Source of the DNA: Vibrio sp. SCSIO 43136
Lineage (GTDB): Bacteria; Pseudomonadota; Gammaproteobacteria; Enterobacterales; Vibrionaceae
Direction of reading: 5' to 3'
Assembly: GCF_023716565.1 (NCBI RefSeq)
Contig: NZ_CP071849.1
Span: 620,001 to 684,000 of the forward strand
DNA length: 64,000 nucleotides
Positions 38,004-48,085 of this stretch are shown here, piece by piece (the stretch's first letter is position 1; each line of letters starts with the position of its first letter). Under the pieces are notes generated by a model. That model saw only the letters and a program-made list of their open reading frames with translations, made no database searches and had not been told where the DNA came from. The translations under genes were made by a program, and so were the position numbers.

Positions 38004-38017
38004 TTGAGCTAGATCAA
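38004..38017. promoter_or_regulatory. FNR-like site
   Basis: TTGAGCTAGATCAA matches the FNR consensus TTGAT-N4-ATCAA at nine of ten positions. It lies 142 bp from the napF start and 172 bp from the narQ start, so it could serve either operon under low oxygen. Confidence 0.75.
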
Positions 38018-38188
38018 TTCTTACTAGTGCTTTAGCTCACACAATTAACTATTAGAAAATTAGTGGTTTAGCGGTTTGGTTCAGAAAGTGATCAAGAAGA
38101 GGTTTTGAGGTGATGGACATCGCCCAACGCCGATAAATCTGTCAAATTGAGCACTGCGCCACAACAATGGATTTTTTGGAGGCAGTTT

Positions 38189-39913
38189 TTGCCTAACAGA
38201 CCTACACGACCAGTTACGCAATCTATTGCACGGTCCTTATTTTCAATACTCCTGCTGTCGGTGATGACAACAGGGTTTGCCATTTTCACTCTCTCCTCGA
38301 GCCTAAATGATGCTGAAGCTGTTAACGTTTCAGGTTCGATGCGAATGCAGAGTTATCGCTTGGCCTATGACATTCAGTTGTCTTCACCCTTGTACGAGCT
38401 GCATTTGGATCAGTTTGAGCATTCGTTACACGCACCGAGTATGAAGGCGCTTGAGCACTGGATCGTTCCTTCCGATATTCAAAACCACTACTTTGAGCTG
38501 ATTAAGCGTTGGGATAACTTAGAGTTGCTGTTACGTAGCGAGCAACGAGCGCAGTATGTCGTACAGGTTGCAGACTTCGTTGAGCAAATCGATGAATTTG
38601 TTTATCAGTTACAACGTCACTCCGAGCGAAAGCTAATTGTACTCGGTTGGGTTGCTGGGATTGGGCTTGGAACCATACTAGTGATAGCATTGTTTGTGGT
38701 GCATTACGTAAGAAAAGAAATCGTCTATCCTTTGGGCTTGTTTAACCAAGCCAGTGAAGAGATCCAAAATCAAAACTTTGATATTAAGATTCAAGTCAAA
38801 GGGGATACTGAGCTCAGTCGCCTAGCCATGACGTTCAATAAAATGGCGACTCAACTTGGCGAACTGTATCGAGGGATGGAAAAGCTGGTGAATGAGAAAA
38901 CTCACCGCCTTAGCCACGCCAATGATTCGCTTAAGGTGTTATATGATTGTTCACAAGAGTTGAGTGTTAGTCACTTAAGTACTGAGCATTTTTCTTCCAT
39001 TGTGGGCCACCTTGTGCGGATTGAGGGCATTCAAGCTGCGCAACTGATCATTGCAGATGATACACCAGCAGCATTAGAGATTACCCAAGGAAAGCCTACA
39101 TCCAGTTCTTGGCACGTAAATTCATTGGTCCTAGATGGGGAGCACTTGGGCACGTTGCGCTGGCAAGCCTCATTACCTTGCCCTGACCAAGCGTTGATTG
39201 ATAACGTTGCCCAGATTTTGGCACGTGGCATTTACTATAACCGAGCCCAGAAACAGACAGAGCAGCTGCTACTTATGGAAGAGCGTGCGACCATTGCTCG
39301 AGAACTCCACGATTCAATCGCTCAATCGCTCTCTTATCTTAAAATTCAGGTCGCATTGCTCAAAAGGCAGGTGGGCAAAAACTGCCAAGTCGAGAAATGT
39401 CTTAATGCAACGCAAGCCATTGATGATATTGACGTTGGATTGAAGAATGCGTACAGCCAGCTAAGAGAGCTACTTAGCACTTTCCGCTTGACGATCAAAG
39501 AGGCGGATTTTGGTGAAGCACTCAATCAAATGATATTGCCATTTGAAGAACGCACTAATGCATCGATTGAGATCGACAATCAACTTTCCTCTATCTATCT
39601 GCGAGCGAATCATCAAGTGCATTTATTGCAGTTGATCCGCGAGGCGGTTAATAACTCCGTCAAACATGCACAAGCAAGTAATATCACTGTACGCTGCGGC
39701 AGCGACGGTGACCAGATTAACGTGACCATCGAAGATGATGGTGTGGGATTTGATACAACAACAGAAAAGCCGAACCATTACGGACTTGGTATCATGCAAG
39801 AACGAGCTGCTAGACTTAATGGCGATGTCACCGTTGAAAGTCAGCAAGGATTGGGCTGTAAAGTGACACTAACATTTGAAAATCAACAAGAGGTGGATGA
39901 TGACGACTTGTAG
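38189..39913 (+). CDS. narQ: Nitrate/nitrite sensor histidine kinase NarQ
   Basis: NarQ senses nitrate and nitrite and phosphorylates NarP. After a first membrane helix the periplasmic P-box GSMRMQSYRL, which binds nitrate, is intact. A second helix (about residues 150-172), a HAMP domain, a GAF-like linker, the HisKA_3 motif ARELHDSIAQSL with the phospho-His, and the HATPase follow. The start is a TTG at 38189 with a perfect GGAGG six bases upstream. The resulting N-terminus lines up with E. coli NarQ, while a frame extension to 38147 would add 14 residues. The 3' end overlaps narP by 14 bases. Confidence 0.93.
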   Translation: MPNRPTRPVTQSIARSLFSILLLSVMTTGFAIFTLSSSLNDAEAVNVSGSMRMQSYRLAYDIQLSSPLYELHLDQFEHSLHAPSMKALEHWIVPSDIQNHYFELIKRWDNLELLLRSEQRAQYVVQVADFVEQIDEFVYQLQRHSERKLIVLGWVAGIGLGTILVIALFVVHYVRKEIVYPLGLFNQASEEIQNQNFDIKIQVKGDTELSRLAMTFNKMATQLGELYRGMEKLVNEKTHRLSHANDSLKVLYDCSQELSVSHLSTEHFSSIVGHLVRIEGIQAAQLIIADDTPAALEITQGKPTSSSWHVNSLVLDGEHLGTLRWQASLPCPDQALIDNVAQILARGIYYNRAQKQTEQLLLMEERATIARELHDSIAQSLSYLKIQVALLKRQVGKNCQVEKCLNATQAIDDIDVGLKNAYSQLRELLSTFRLTIKEADFGEALNQMILPFEERTNASIEIDNQLSSIYLRANHQVHLLQLIREAVNNSVKHAQASNITVRCGSDGDQINVTIEDDGVGFDTTTEKPNHYGLGIMQERAARLNGDVTVESQQGLGCKVTLTFENQQEVDDDDL

Positions 39914-40535
39914 GGTAATGGTGGTTGATGATCACCCCCTAATGCGTAGAGGCATTACGCAACTGCTTAACTTTGAAGATGACTTTGAAGTAATTGCAGA
40001 GGCAAGCAATGGGGCGGATGCGATAGCAGTAGCCAATCAGCAGCAACCAGACCTAATTCTCCTCGATCTAAATATGAAAGGGATGTCTGGCCTAGATACC
40101 TTGAACGCACTGCGCTCAGAAGATGTTGAGGCAAGGATTGTAATATTGACAGTATCGGATAGCGGCACCGATATCGATGCTTTGGTCAAAGCAGGAGCTG
40201 ATGGTTACCTGCTTAAAGATACCGAACCTGATGAGTTGGTAGAGCTGATCCGTAATGCGATCACTGGAAGCAAATCATACAGTTCCCTAGTGCAAGAATA
40301 CTTGGACAATCGGGAAGATAAGCCATCTTTGGGTGATTTATTGACTGAGCGTGAAATGCAAATCTTAAGCGAGGTTGCCAAAGGGTTTCGCAATAAACAG
40401 ATTGCTGACAAGCTGTTCATTTCAGAATCTACGGTGAAAGTTCACATGAAGAGTCTGCTGAAGAAACTCAATGTTCCTTCGCGTACAGCTGCAACGGTTT
40501 TGTACCTAGAATACACCGGAAGTGATATTAAATAA
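39900..40535 (+). CDS. narP: Nitrate/nitrite response regulator NarP
   Basis: NarP is a LuxR/FixJ-type response regulator. The receiver domain (about residues 1-120) has the acidic pair in VVDDHPLMRRG and the phospho-Asp in LILLDLNMKGMSG; the helix-turn-helix is KGFRNKQIADKLFISESTVK. I choose the ATG at 39900, which has AGAGG seven bases upstream; the adjacent ATG at 39897 is an alternative. It overlaps narQ by 14 bases. Its expected targets are nap and narQP itself. Confidence 0.93.
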   Translation: MTTCRVMVVDDHPLMRRGITQLLNFEDDFEVIAEASNGADAIAVANQQQPDLILLDLNMKGMSGLDTLNALRSEDVEARIVILTVSDSGTDIDALVKAGADGYLLKDTEPDELVELIRNAITGSKSYSSLVQEYLDNREDKPSLGDLLTEREMQILSEVAKGFRNKQIADKLFISESTVKVHMKSLLKKLNVPSRTAATVLYLEYTGSDIK

Positions 40536-40666
40536 GTTGATTATAAATGCGGTGATTTTGTAAACTTGTGCCACAATGATTTTATGGACTTTGTATTAAG
40601 TGTAAGCAGTTGAACTGTCGATAAGCATTTGGTGTACAAATTCTTTTTCAACTAATCTATATTTAG

Positions 40667-41797
<1,131 letters not shown>

Positions 41798-41800
41798 TTT

Positions 41801-44404
41801 ATGCCTTATAGCTCACCAAACCCAAATAGGACTTTAGCTAGCGTACTGGTTCGTATTTTCGTCGCTGCTATTGCGGTGCTCATGGTTGGTTTGGTGTTTC
41901 AGACTTATCAGGTTTCGTCGAACATTGTTAAAGAAGAGGTTCAGCGAACATCGGCGCAAACCTCTACTCTCTTGCAAAGTGTGTTTGATTACAAGCTCAT
42001 CACCATGCAGAGCCAGCAAGACAGCACGTCGTCAAGTGTGACGTTGCAAAGCTTATTTTTAGAAGGAAAAACTCGTAATTTGGATTTTTTCTTTCTGGAT
42101 GTGGAGCAAAGCGAACCGTTAAATTCTCCAGATTTCAGATTTATAACTAAAGATAATAGCCTAGACATAGGTTGGAATGATGGGAACAGCTATTTCTATG
42201 GGATAGGAGATGACGCGTTAAAAACCATCGCTGATCAAATGATCACTCGCTCTGGTTGGTATTTCCAGCATGTCATTACCGTGATGGGCGATCGTCACTT
42301 GTTGGTGAGAAGATCACCAGTTGTTGCGCCAGACACAGGGCAAGTGCTAGGGCAGTTGTTTATTGCTGTGGTGGTAGACAATAACTTCACTATGATAGAG
42401 CAGCTTAAATCTGCTGCACAAAGTACAGGGGCTATCATTTTGTCAGGTGATGAAGTTGTGGCTTCGTCGTTGGCACCTGATGATCCTCGTTTTTTGGAAA
42501 TGCTCAACCTTATTGGGCCAGAACCAACGTCGTACTCCAAATATCTGTTACATCAGACCCAACTAAAAGTGAGAGAGGAGTTGATTCCTCTCACCGTAGT
42601 TACCATCCAAAACAACTCGAACATTGTCGCCTTAGAGCAAACCTACCTATATGGTTTGGTTGGCGCATTGCTGGTTATCGCCCTACTTGGATTGATCTTT
42701 CGTCGCTATATTCAAAAAATCCTTACTAACCAATTGGGTGTATTGATGGATTACGCCAATGGCGTTAGCGAAGAACGGGAAGTGAGAAAATTCTCTGGCT
42801 CTGACATTTCGGAGTTTGATGCCTTGGGCCATAAGCTCGAGACGGCTTTTTTTAAGTTGAGGGAAAAAGAAAAGTCCTTCCAAGATCTGTTTGATTTTTC
42901 TTTGTCTCCTATCGTCGTTTGGGATACCGATGGCATCGTTGTGCAGATGAATCCTGCGGCTAAACGAGCGCTCAAGTTGGAACAAGATATTCTTCTGTTT
43001 CAAAAAGGTGTCGATGCTCCGGAGTCATTCAAGAATTTCCAAAGCAAAGTCGCTTTTTACATACGTATGGTGACCAAAGGTGAAACTCTAATGGGGGTTA
43101 ATGTCCCGATAGAGAACAAGATCTTCCGTTGGAACCTATCTCCGATTTCATTGGATGATGGGATCACGGCTGTTATCGGGCAAGGCCAAGATATCACCGC
43201 ACTGATCGAAGCTGAGAAACAAAGTAATTTGGCTCGAATAGAAGCAGAAAGCGCCGCTACCGCTCGAGCGGACTTTCTTGCGAAGATGAGTCATGAGATC
43301 AGAACCCCGCTAAATGGCATATTAGGTGTTAGCCAGCTTCTTAAACACTCACTGGTTAAAGATGAAAACCGAGAACAAGTAGAGATTTTGTATCGCAGCG
43401 GTGAGCATTTACTGGCGGTACTTAATGATATTCTTGATTTCTCCAAAATCGAGCAGGGTAAACTTCAGTTGGAGTTTAGTGAGTTTTCCTTTGCCGATTT
43501 CATTAAGCCGTTGGAAAGCATTTATGGCCCTATGTGTGAACAGAAAGGTCTGGTGCTGGATATTGAATCGGGTGTAGAAGCAGGAACCACCATCAGCGGT
43601 GACCAAGTACGCTTGAATCAGATTGTGTTTAACTTGCTCAATAATGCCATCAAGTTTACTGCGTCAGGTCATGTAAAATGTCGTTTTACCTTAGAAAAGA
43701 CCATCGCGGATAAAGCTGACCTACATATCGAAGTACAAGATACAGGTATTGGTATTGCTTCAGATTCCATCGAGCACATGTTTGAACCATTTACCCAAGC
43801 TGAACGATCCACCACCCGTGAATATGGCGGTAGTGGTTTGGGTTTAAGTATCGTTAAAAACCTCATCGATATGATGGGAGGCCAAGTAGCCGTAGACAGC
43901 GAGTTAGGTAAAGGTACAGTGTTCTATATTAACGTGCCAATTAAGCTGGTTGCGTCAGATGCAGAAGTGAATTCGCCAGAGCTTAAAAAGAGCGTCAATT
44001 ACCAACTTTTTGAAGTCTCACCGCAGGTACTCTTGGTCGAAGATAATAAGAGTAACGCTTTCATCGCTAAAGCTTTTTTGAAGAAGTACGGTATTGACGT
44101 AGATTGGGCGATAGATGGTCAAAGTGCACTAAAAATATTGAGAGAGAAAACGTTTGATCTGATATTGATGGATAACCAGATGCCAGGAATGGATGGTGTT
44201 GAGACCACTCGCTATATTCGTGATGAGTTAAAGCTCAAAACACCTGTCTTTGCGTGTACGGCAGATGCTTATGAGTCGACGCAAAAAGCGTTTATCGCCG
44301 CTGGTGCTAATTACATCATTGTTAAACCGATTAAAGAGCAACCTTTACATCAAGCAATGGAGTTTTTTAAACGTCGCTATATCGATATAGAGTGCGATGC
44401 GTAG
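41801..44404 (+). CDS. luxQ: Hybrid sensor kinase/phosphatase LuxQ
   Basis: LuxQ switches from kinase to phosphatase when LuxP binds autoinducer-2, and passes phosphate through LuxU to LuxO. It has membrane helices at about residues 15-38 and 280-302 flanking a periplasmic double-PAS domain. A cytoplasmic PAS domain, the HisKA motif MSHEIRTPLNGI, the HATPase motifs (NNAIKF and GGSGLGLSIVK) and a receiver domain with the phospho-Asp in LILMDNQMPG follow. Its 867 residues match the family. LuxU and LuxO are not in the window. Confidence 0.95.
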   Translation: MPYSSPNPNRTLASVLVRIFVAAIAVLMVGLVFQTYQVSSNIVKEEVQRTSAQTSTLLQSVFDYKLITMQSQQDSTSSSVTLQSLFLEGKTRNLDFFFLDVEQSEPLNSPDFRFITKDNSLDIGWNDGNSYFYGIGDDALKTIADQMITRSGWYFQHVITVMGDRHLLVRRSPVVAPDTGQVLGQLFIAVVVDNNFTMIEQLKSAAQSTGAIILSGDEVVASSLAPDDPRFLEMLNLIGPEPTSYSKYLLHQTQLKVREELIPLTVVTIQNNSNIVALEQTYLYGLVGALLVIALLGLIFRRYIQKILTNQLGVLMDYANGVSEEREVRKFSGSDISEFDALGHKLETAFFKLREKEKSFQDLFDFSLSPIVVWDTDGIVVQMNPAAKRALKLEQDILLFQKGVDAPESFKNFQSKVAFYIRMVTKGETLMGVNVPIENKIFRWNLSPISLDDGITAVIGQGQDITALIEAEKQSNLARIEAESAATARADFLAKMSHEIRTPLNGILGVSQLLKHSLVKDENREQVEILYRSGEHLLAVLNDILDFSKIEQGKLQLEFSEFSFADFIKPLESIYGPMCEQKGLVLDIESGVEAGTTISGDQVRLNQIVFNLLNNAIKFTASGHVKCRFTLEKTIADKADLHIEVQDTGIGIASDSIEHMFEPFTQAERSTTREYGGSGLGLSIVKNLIDMMGGQVAVDSELGKGTVFYINVPIKLVASDAEVNSPELKKSVNYQLFEVSPQVLLVEDNKSNAFIAKAFLKKYGIDVDWAIDGQSALKILREKTFDLILMDNQMPGMDGVETTRYIRDELKLKTPVFACTADAYESTQKAFIAAGANYIIVKPIKEQPLHQAMEFFKRRYIDIECDA

Positions 44405-44527
44405 CAGGTTTTAATAAACCTATGCATGAATTCATGAAATAAGGGTTGTTTTGTATTATCGAAGAGGGTTAAATCAAACAAATTGAATACTGCCTAGTCA
44501 GGGTTAAGGCAATTTAATAACAATAAA

Positions 44528-44603
44528 ACGCAGGATAGAGGTTTCACCCAATAAAGGGGTGATGAAGTACGGGAAACGAACATAAGATTCGATAAACCTG
44601 CGT
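44528..44603 (+). promoter_or_regulatory. Structured leader, possible cis-acting RNA
   Basis: The segment can fold into a three-way junction. The closing stem is ACGCAGG (44528-44534) with CCTGCGT (44597-44603), seven perfect pairs. One arm is TCACCC (44544-44549) with GGGTGA (44557-44562), and another is CGAA (44577-44580) with TTCG (44588-44591). Purine-rich strands join the stems. A further hairpin, AGCCA/TGGCT near 44615-44638, lies before the ribosome-binding site of the next gene. I match it to no riboswitch class. Confidence 0.45.
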
Positions 44604-44667
44604 GTACTAGCTTGAGCCACTCCAAAGAGAGATTGGCTGGCTTATTAACGTCAGGTAAGGAACTCGT

Positions 44668-45279
44668 ATGTTACAGCTTTCTAAAGAGCTGTTAGATCGT
44701 CGAGCATGGTATTGGTTTGGCTTTCCAGCCATCGCATATCTGTGTTTTGATGTTTTCGGACAGTATGCCATTGCGGCAACTTTTGGCCTCTTCTACACGA
44801 TTGTATTAAGTTACAAAGTGCGAAGCTTGGTCTATCTACCCATGTTTATTGCGTCCGTGGCTATGTGCGACTGGATCAGAGTTGCGATATTCTCCGCTTT
44901 CTTTTCACCAACGCCTTTTGCGTGCGCCTCTTGTATCTTCGAATCTGCCCAAATCGCTTTATTATTAACGGCCTTTGGCTATATTGATAAACCTGTGCCT
45001 ATGTTGATAGCAGAGTGCTTTAATGTGCATTTGAAGCCATTACGAAGTTACTATCGTCATAATTACATGCTGATGTGGCAACAGATCAATTGGATCTGGG
45101 TAGGTTTCTTTGTGCTGAAGTCGATTGTATTGATGCTGTTTTCTTTCGAGATGGAAAGCGTGGCCAATGCCTTACATATTATTTTGGGCTGGCCAGTCTT
45201 CATTGTGTTGGCGTTTATCTCTTACTCTTTAGTCAGTAAAAAAGCATTAGGCTTGTACCGCTCTTCGTTCGAGCGGTAA
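44668..45279 (+). CDS. Unknown multi-pass membrane protein downstream of luxPQ
   Basis: The 203-residue protein has about five or six hydrophobic helices (for example WYWFGFPAIAYLCFDVFG, YAIAATFGLFYTIVLSY, IALLLTAFGYIDK, WIWVGFFVLKSIVLMLF, ILGWPVFIVLAFISYSL). The ribosome-binding site AAGGA precedes the ATG. I recognise no family and see no catalytic motif; a CASC Cys cluster and an HLKPLRSYYRHNY loop are the most distinctive parts. It lies 263 bases after luxQ behind a structured leader, so it is probably a separate unit. Confidence 0.72.
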   Translation: MLQLSKELLDRRAWYWFGFPAIAYLCFDVFGQYAIAATFGLFYTIVLSYKVRSLVYLPMFIASVAMCDWIRVAIFSAFFSPTPFACASCIFESAQIALLLTAFGYIDKPVPMLIAECFNVHLKPLRSYYRHNYMLMWQQINWIWVGFFVLKSIVLMLFSFEMESVANALHIILGWPVFIVLAFISYSLVSKKALGLYRSSFER

Positions 45280-45300
45280 TTCACTGCTGACCAGATGCTA

Positions 45301-46560
45301 TTAGCGTGCAAGTTTATGGTGGGCGCGAGAGAAATGGCCTGCCGTAAATGCGCCAACGATGGAAAGTTCACCAGCGAGGCAAACACTGGCGCACACTTCT
45401 GCAAGTGCTTTGGCATTGCCGCTACCATGGAGCCCCATCAAATCAAGACAAGCCTTTTGGCTTGGTAATCCTGTACCGCCTCCTACTGTACCAACCATAA
45501 GGTTTGGTAAAGTCACACTCGCATATAATCCACCGTCTTGAGTGACTTCCATACGTGTCGTGCCGATAGCCGATTCAGAAACACACGCCGCATCTTGACC
45601 TAAAGCGATATATAGCGCCGCTAGTGCATTTGCGTAATGGGCGTTGACACCGAGAGAGCCACTTAATAGGGCACCAGAGGTTGTCATACGGCCAAATCTT
45701 TCCATCAACTCAGGTGTGGTGTGTAAGTATTTCTCGACCAACGCCTTAGATAAAGTGACTTCCGCTGACACTTTCTTGCCCCGAACGTGGCGCATGGTGA
45801 AAGCATTAGCTTTTTTATCCCCAGATAAGTTGCCATCGAGGCAGGCGAAGTTTGGCTCGATAGGGCAATGTTCTAGCACATACTCGTATACTTTGTTGGT
45901 GCTGATTGTCACCATATTTTGCCCGCTGGCATCACCAGTTAGGTACTCAAACACCAAATAAACGTTGTTCGCCTCAATGTTGACGTTGATGTCTTTGAGC
46001 TTGCCGTGAGCGGTTGTTGATTCGGCGATAGTGCGAAAGGTATCAAATTGGGTCGTCACCCAAGCAACAAATTGGCCAGCTTGAGCCAATGTATCGAAAG
46101 CAAATGCAGGGGTACGAGTGACGCCTTCATTGATTAGCAGCGCCGATGCGCCACCAGCAGCCGTGATCAGCTTTGAGCCTCTGTCATATGAGGCAACCAG
46201 CGCAGCCTCAGTCGTTGCGAGAGGAATGGAGTAATCACCCTGAGCAAACATTCCGTTTACTCGTAGCGGGCCAGCAATGCCAACAGGAAGTTTCACTGTG
46301 CCAATGAAATGCTCGATATTCTTTTCATATGACTCCATTGATTCCAGTGTCATCGGGTCAAGTAATGCTTGTTTTGAGTCTGGGTTATCAAGCGCTTGCC
46401 ATCGTTTTTCGACGGTCTTTTCTCGGATAAAAGGAGAGCGAGGGTGAGACTTATCAACCGCATGATGTTTAGAAGCTAACGCTGTAGTGAGGTCTTGAGT
46501 GGCCTTTTCACAGCTCAGAGCTGGGTGCTGTACGCTGGAAGATAAGTTCAGTTTTGGCAT
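45301..46560 (-). CDS. Hydroxymethylglutaryl-CoA reductase, class I type
   Basis: This enzyme reduces HMG-CoA to mevalonate. The catalytic residues of the family are visible: Glu in ATTEAALVAS, Lys in LSGDKKAN, Asp in GDASGQNM, and His in the C-terminal SRAHHKLAR. GTVGGGTGLPSQ fits the cofactor-binding region of NADPH-dependent class I enzymes found in eukaryotes and archaea. Bacterial class II enzymes look different. At 419 residues it is a soluble catalytic domain only. No other mevalonate-pathway gene is adjacent. Confidence 0.92.
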   Translation of the reverse strand: MPKLNLSSSVQHPALSCEKATQDLTTALASKHHAVDKSHPRSPFIREKTVEKRWQALDNPDSKQALLDPMTLESMESYEKNIEHFIGTVKLPVGIAGPLRVNGMFAQGDYSIPLATTEAALVASYDRGSKLITAAGGASALLINEGVTRTPAFAFDTLAQAGQFVAWVTTQFDTFRTIAESTTAHGKLKDINVNIEANNVYLVFEYLTGDASGQNMVTISTNKVYEYVLEHCPIEPNFACLDGNLSGDKKANAFTMRHVRGKKVSAEVTLSKALVEKYLHTTPELMERFGRMTTSGALLSGSLGVNAHYANALAALYIALGQDAACVSESAIGTTRMEVTQDGGLYASVTLPNLMVGTVGGGTGLPSQKACLDLMGLHGSGNAKALAEVCASVCLAGELSIVGAFTAGHFSRAHHKLAR

Positions 46561-46782
46561 AGTCTTTATATATTCGACAATCGGGAGGCAAATTTTAGCG
46601 ACCTGACTTAAGAACTCAAGTGCGATTCAAACCTACTTACACTAATTTGTCATATCAGCTAAGGATTTACTGGTTAGCTTATTTCTAGAGTGTGAAAGAG
46701 CATTCAATCTAACAATGTTGACCGTATCAAACAGCGCAATCTGTTATAAGCTATTAATGTTAGTTGCAAAAGGAGGTACACA

Positions 46783-47391
46783 GTGACAACCATTCATTTG
46801 TTTCGCCATGGGCAGACAGAGGCCAACCTCGAAGGTCGTATTCAAGGTCATCTCGATGCTCCACTTACCGAACTTGGCATTCAACAAGCGATTGACGCTA
46901 GAAGTAAAATATCCGGAATTGAATTTGATGTAGTGATTACATCCCCGAGTGGGCGAGCTGTACACACTGCCGACCTGCTGATGAACGGCTCGCTAACCCA
47001 GATGAAGACTCATACAGGCTTGATGGAGATAAACTTAGGCAGTTGGGAAGGCAAAACCTTTGAAGAAGTGGCTCAACTGAACCCTAAGCAACACCACAAT
47101 ATTTGGCACCAACCTAGCCAATTCGTTTGTGAAGGGGCGGAGACTTTTGCTCAAGTGGCTGAAAGGGGATTAGCCGCTCTCAATGAAATCGTAGGTGAAC
47201 ACCCAAATCAAACCATTTTGATGGTGTCTCATGCCGCATGGATCAAAACCATCATCAACGATTTATTGGGAAGAGATCGAGATGAAATTTGGCAAGATCC
47301 TTATGCCAATAATTTGTGCCATTCTGAATTGCATTGGGTTGATGGCTCACGATTTATGGTGAAAAAATTCTGTGATCAACCTTTAAAGTGA
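46783..47391 (+). CDS. Histidine phosphatase family protein
   Basis: The 202-residue protein belongs to the phosphoglycerate-mutase-like histidine phosphatases. It has the catalytic LFRHGQTEAN motif at the N-terminus, GSWEGKTFEEV in the middle, and the second His in MVSHAAWIKTI. Such enzymes act on small phosphoesters, as CobC and PhoE do. The start is GTG with a strong AAAGGAGG ribosome-binding site. It is monocistronic and the substrate is unknown. Confidence 0.87.
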   Translation: MTTIHLFRHGQTEANLEGRIQGHLDAPLTELGIQQAIDARSKISGIEFDVVITSPSGRAVHTADLLMNGSLTQMKTHTGLMEINLGSWEGKTFEEVAQLNPKQHHNIWHQPSQFVCEGAETFAQVAERGLAALNEIVGEHPNQTILMVSHAAWIKTIINDLLGRDRDEIWQDPYANNLCHSELHWVDGSRFMVKKFCDQPLK

Positions 47392-47409
47392 GTGAAAACC
47401 TGTATATTG

Positions 47410-48048
47410 CTATTCGTTAATGTGTTTGGAGGTAAGTTGGTATCCTCCATGGACTTGAACGATATCTTGCGCGTCAGTGAGCGTTAGGAGTATCTTGCTA
47501 ACTCGATTTCTCGACATATAAAGCAATGATGAGAGGTTGTTTATATTGGTGAGCGCATATCCTTCGATGTTCAGGTCGGTGAGGATTTGTAAGGCACTTA
47601 ATACCTTTCTTTTCTCTGACTTCATCGCCCTTAATTGAAACAGGGCGTGAAGCACTCTTTGTTTCTTGGCAACTGAGAGGCTAATAAATCGTAGAAACTC
47701 TATATCGTTTTTCAGCAGCTCAGTGCAAGCGGTAAACGGAACTCTAAGTGCTAGTGATTCTTCACTGGTTTGGATATCTGCAACCGCTGACGTTCCCAGT
47801 AAAAGCGGGACCTCGTTGACAGGCACACCGGGGCCAATGATGTTGTAGCTCTGATTGGCCCTCTCTTCACAGGCACTAAACAGCGCTAAACGGCCAGACA
47901 ATAGTAACCAAAGGTCAGTGGAACACTGATCTTGCAAGTTAATATATTGGCTCTTTGGCACTGTTTCAAACTTACCTAGGGTTACCAAAGTTTGAGCTAG
48001 GCTTTCGCTCAGTTCATAGATTTTAATCAGGGTTTGCTTATTATTCAT
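47410..48048 (-). CDS. Crp/Fnr-family regulator with cyclic-nucleotide-binding-like domain
   Basis: The 212-residue product has an N-terminal cNMP-binding-like beta-roll (about residues 25-130) and a C-terminal winged helix-turn-helix (INNLSSLLYMSRNRVSKILLTL). No Cys cluster for an FeS centre is present, and the phosphate-binding cassette of true CRP is not obvious. I place the start at the ATG at 48048; the longer frame to 48111 begins with TTG inside the upstream gene. It follows the ATC-hydrolase-like gene after a hairpin. It probably regulates the surrounding cluster. Confidence 0.78.
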   Translation of the reverse strand: MNNKQTLIKIYELSESLAQTLVTLGKFETVPKSQYINLQDQCSTDLWLLLSGRLALFSACEERANQSYNIIGPGVPVNEVPLLLGTSAVADIQTSEESLALRVPFTACTELLKNDIEFLRFISLSVAKKQRVLHALFQLRAMKSEKRKVLSALQILTDLNIEGYALTNINNLSSLLYMSRNRVSKILLTLTDAQDIVQVHGGYQLTSKHINE

Positions 48049-48056
48049 AATGATGA

Positions 48057-48077
48057 AGCCACTCGATACGAGTGGCT
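48057..48077 (-). promoter_or_regulatory. Intergenic hairpin before the Crp/Fnr-like gene
   Basis: AGCCACTCG (48057-48065) and CGAGTGGCT (48069-48077) form a perfect 9-bp stem with an ATA loop. No T tract follows, so it is more likely a transcript-stabilising or translation-affecting hairpin than a terminator. Confidence 0.5.
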
Positions 48078-48085
48078 GATAGTGC

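Larger units (their letters stand above)
37863..38188. other. Divergent nap / narQP control region
   Basis: These 326 bases separate napF and narQ and contain no gene. Reading from napF outward they hold a Fur-like site (37877-37895), a NarP-like 7-2-7 site (37974-37989) and an FNR-like site (38004-38017). The narQ Shine-Dalgarno GGAGG is at 38178-38182. Confidence 0.7.

Noticed and set aside
44528..44603. Fluoride riboswitch or hammerhead ribozyme
   Set aside because: GATAGAGG and GGGGTGATGAAG recall both, but the fluoride P1 stem is absent, and the hammerhead core would need CTGATGA and a matching stem II, which are not there.
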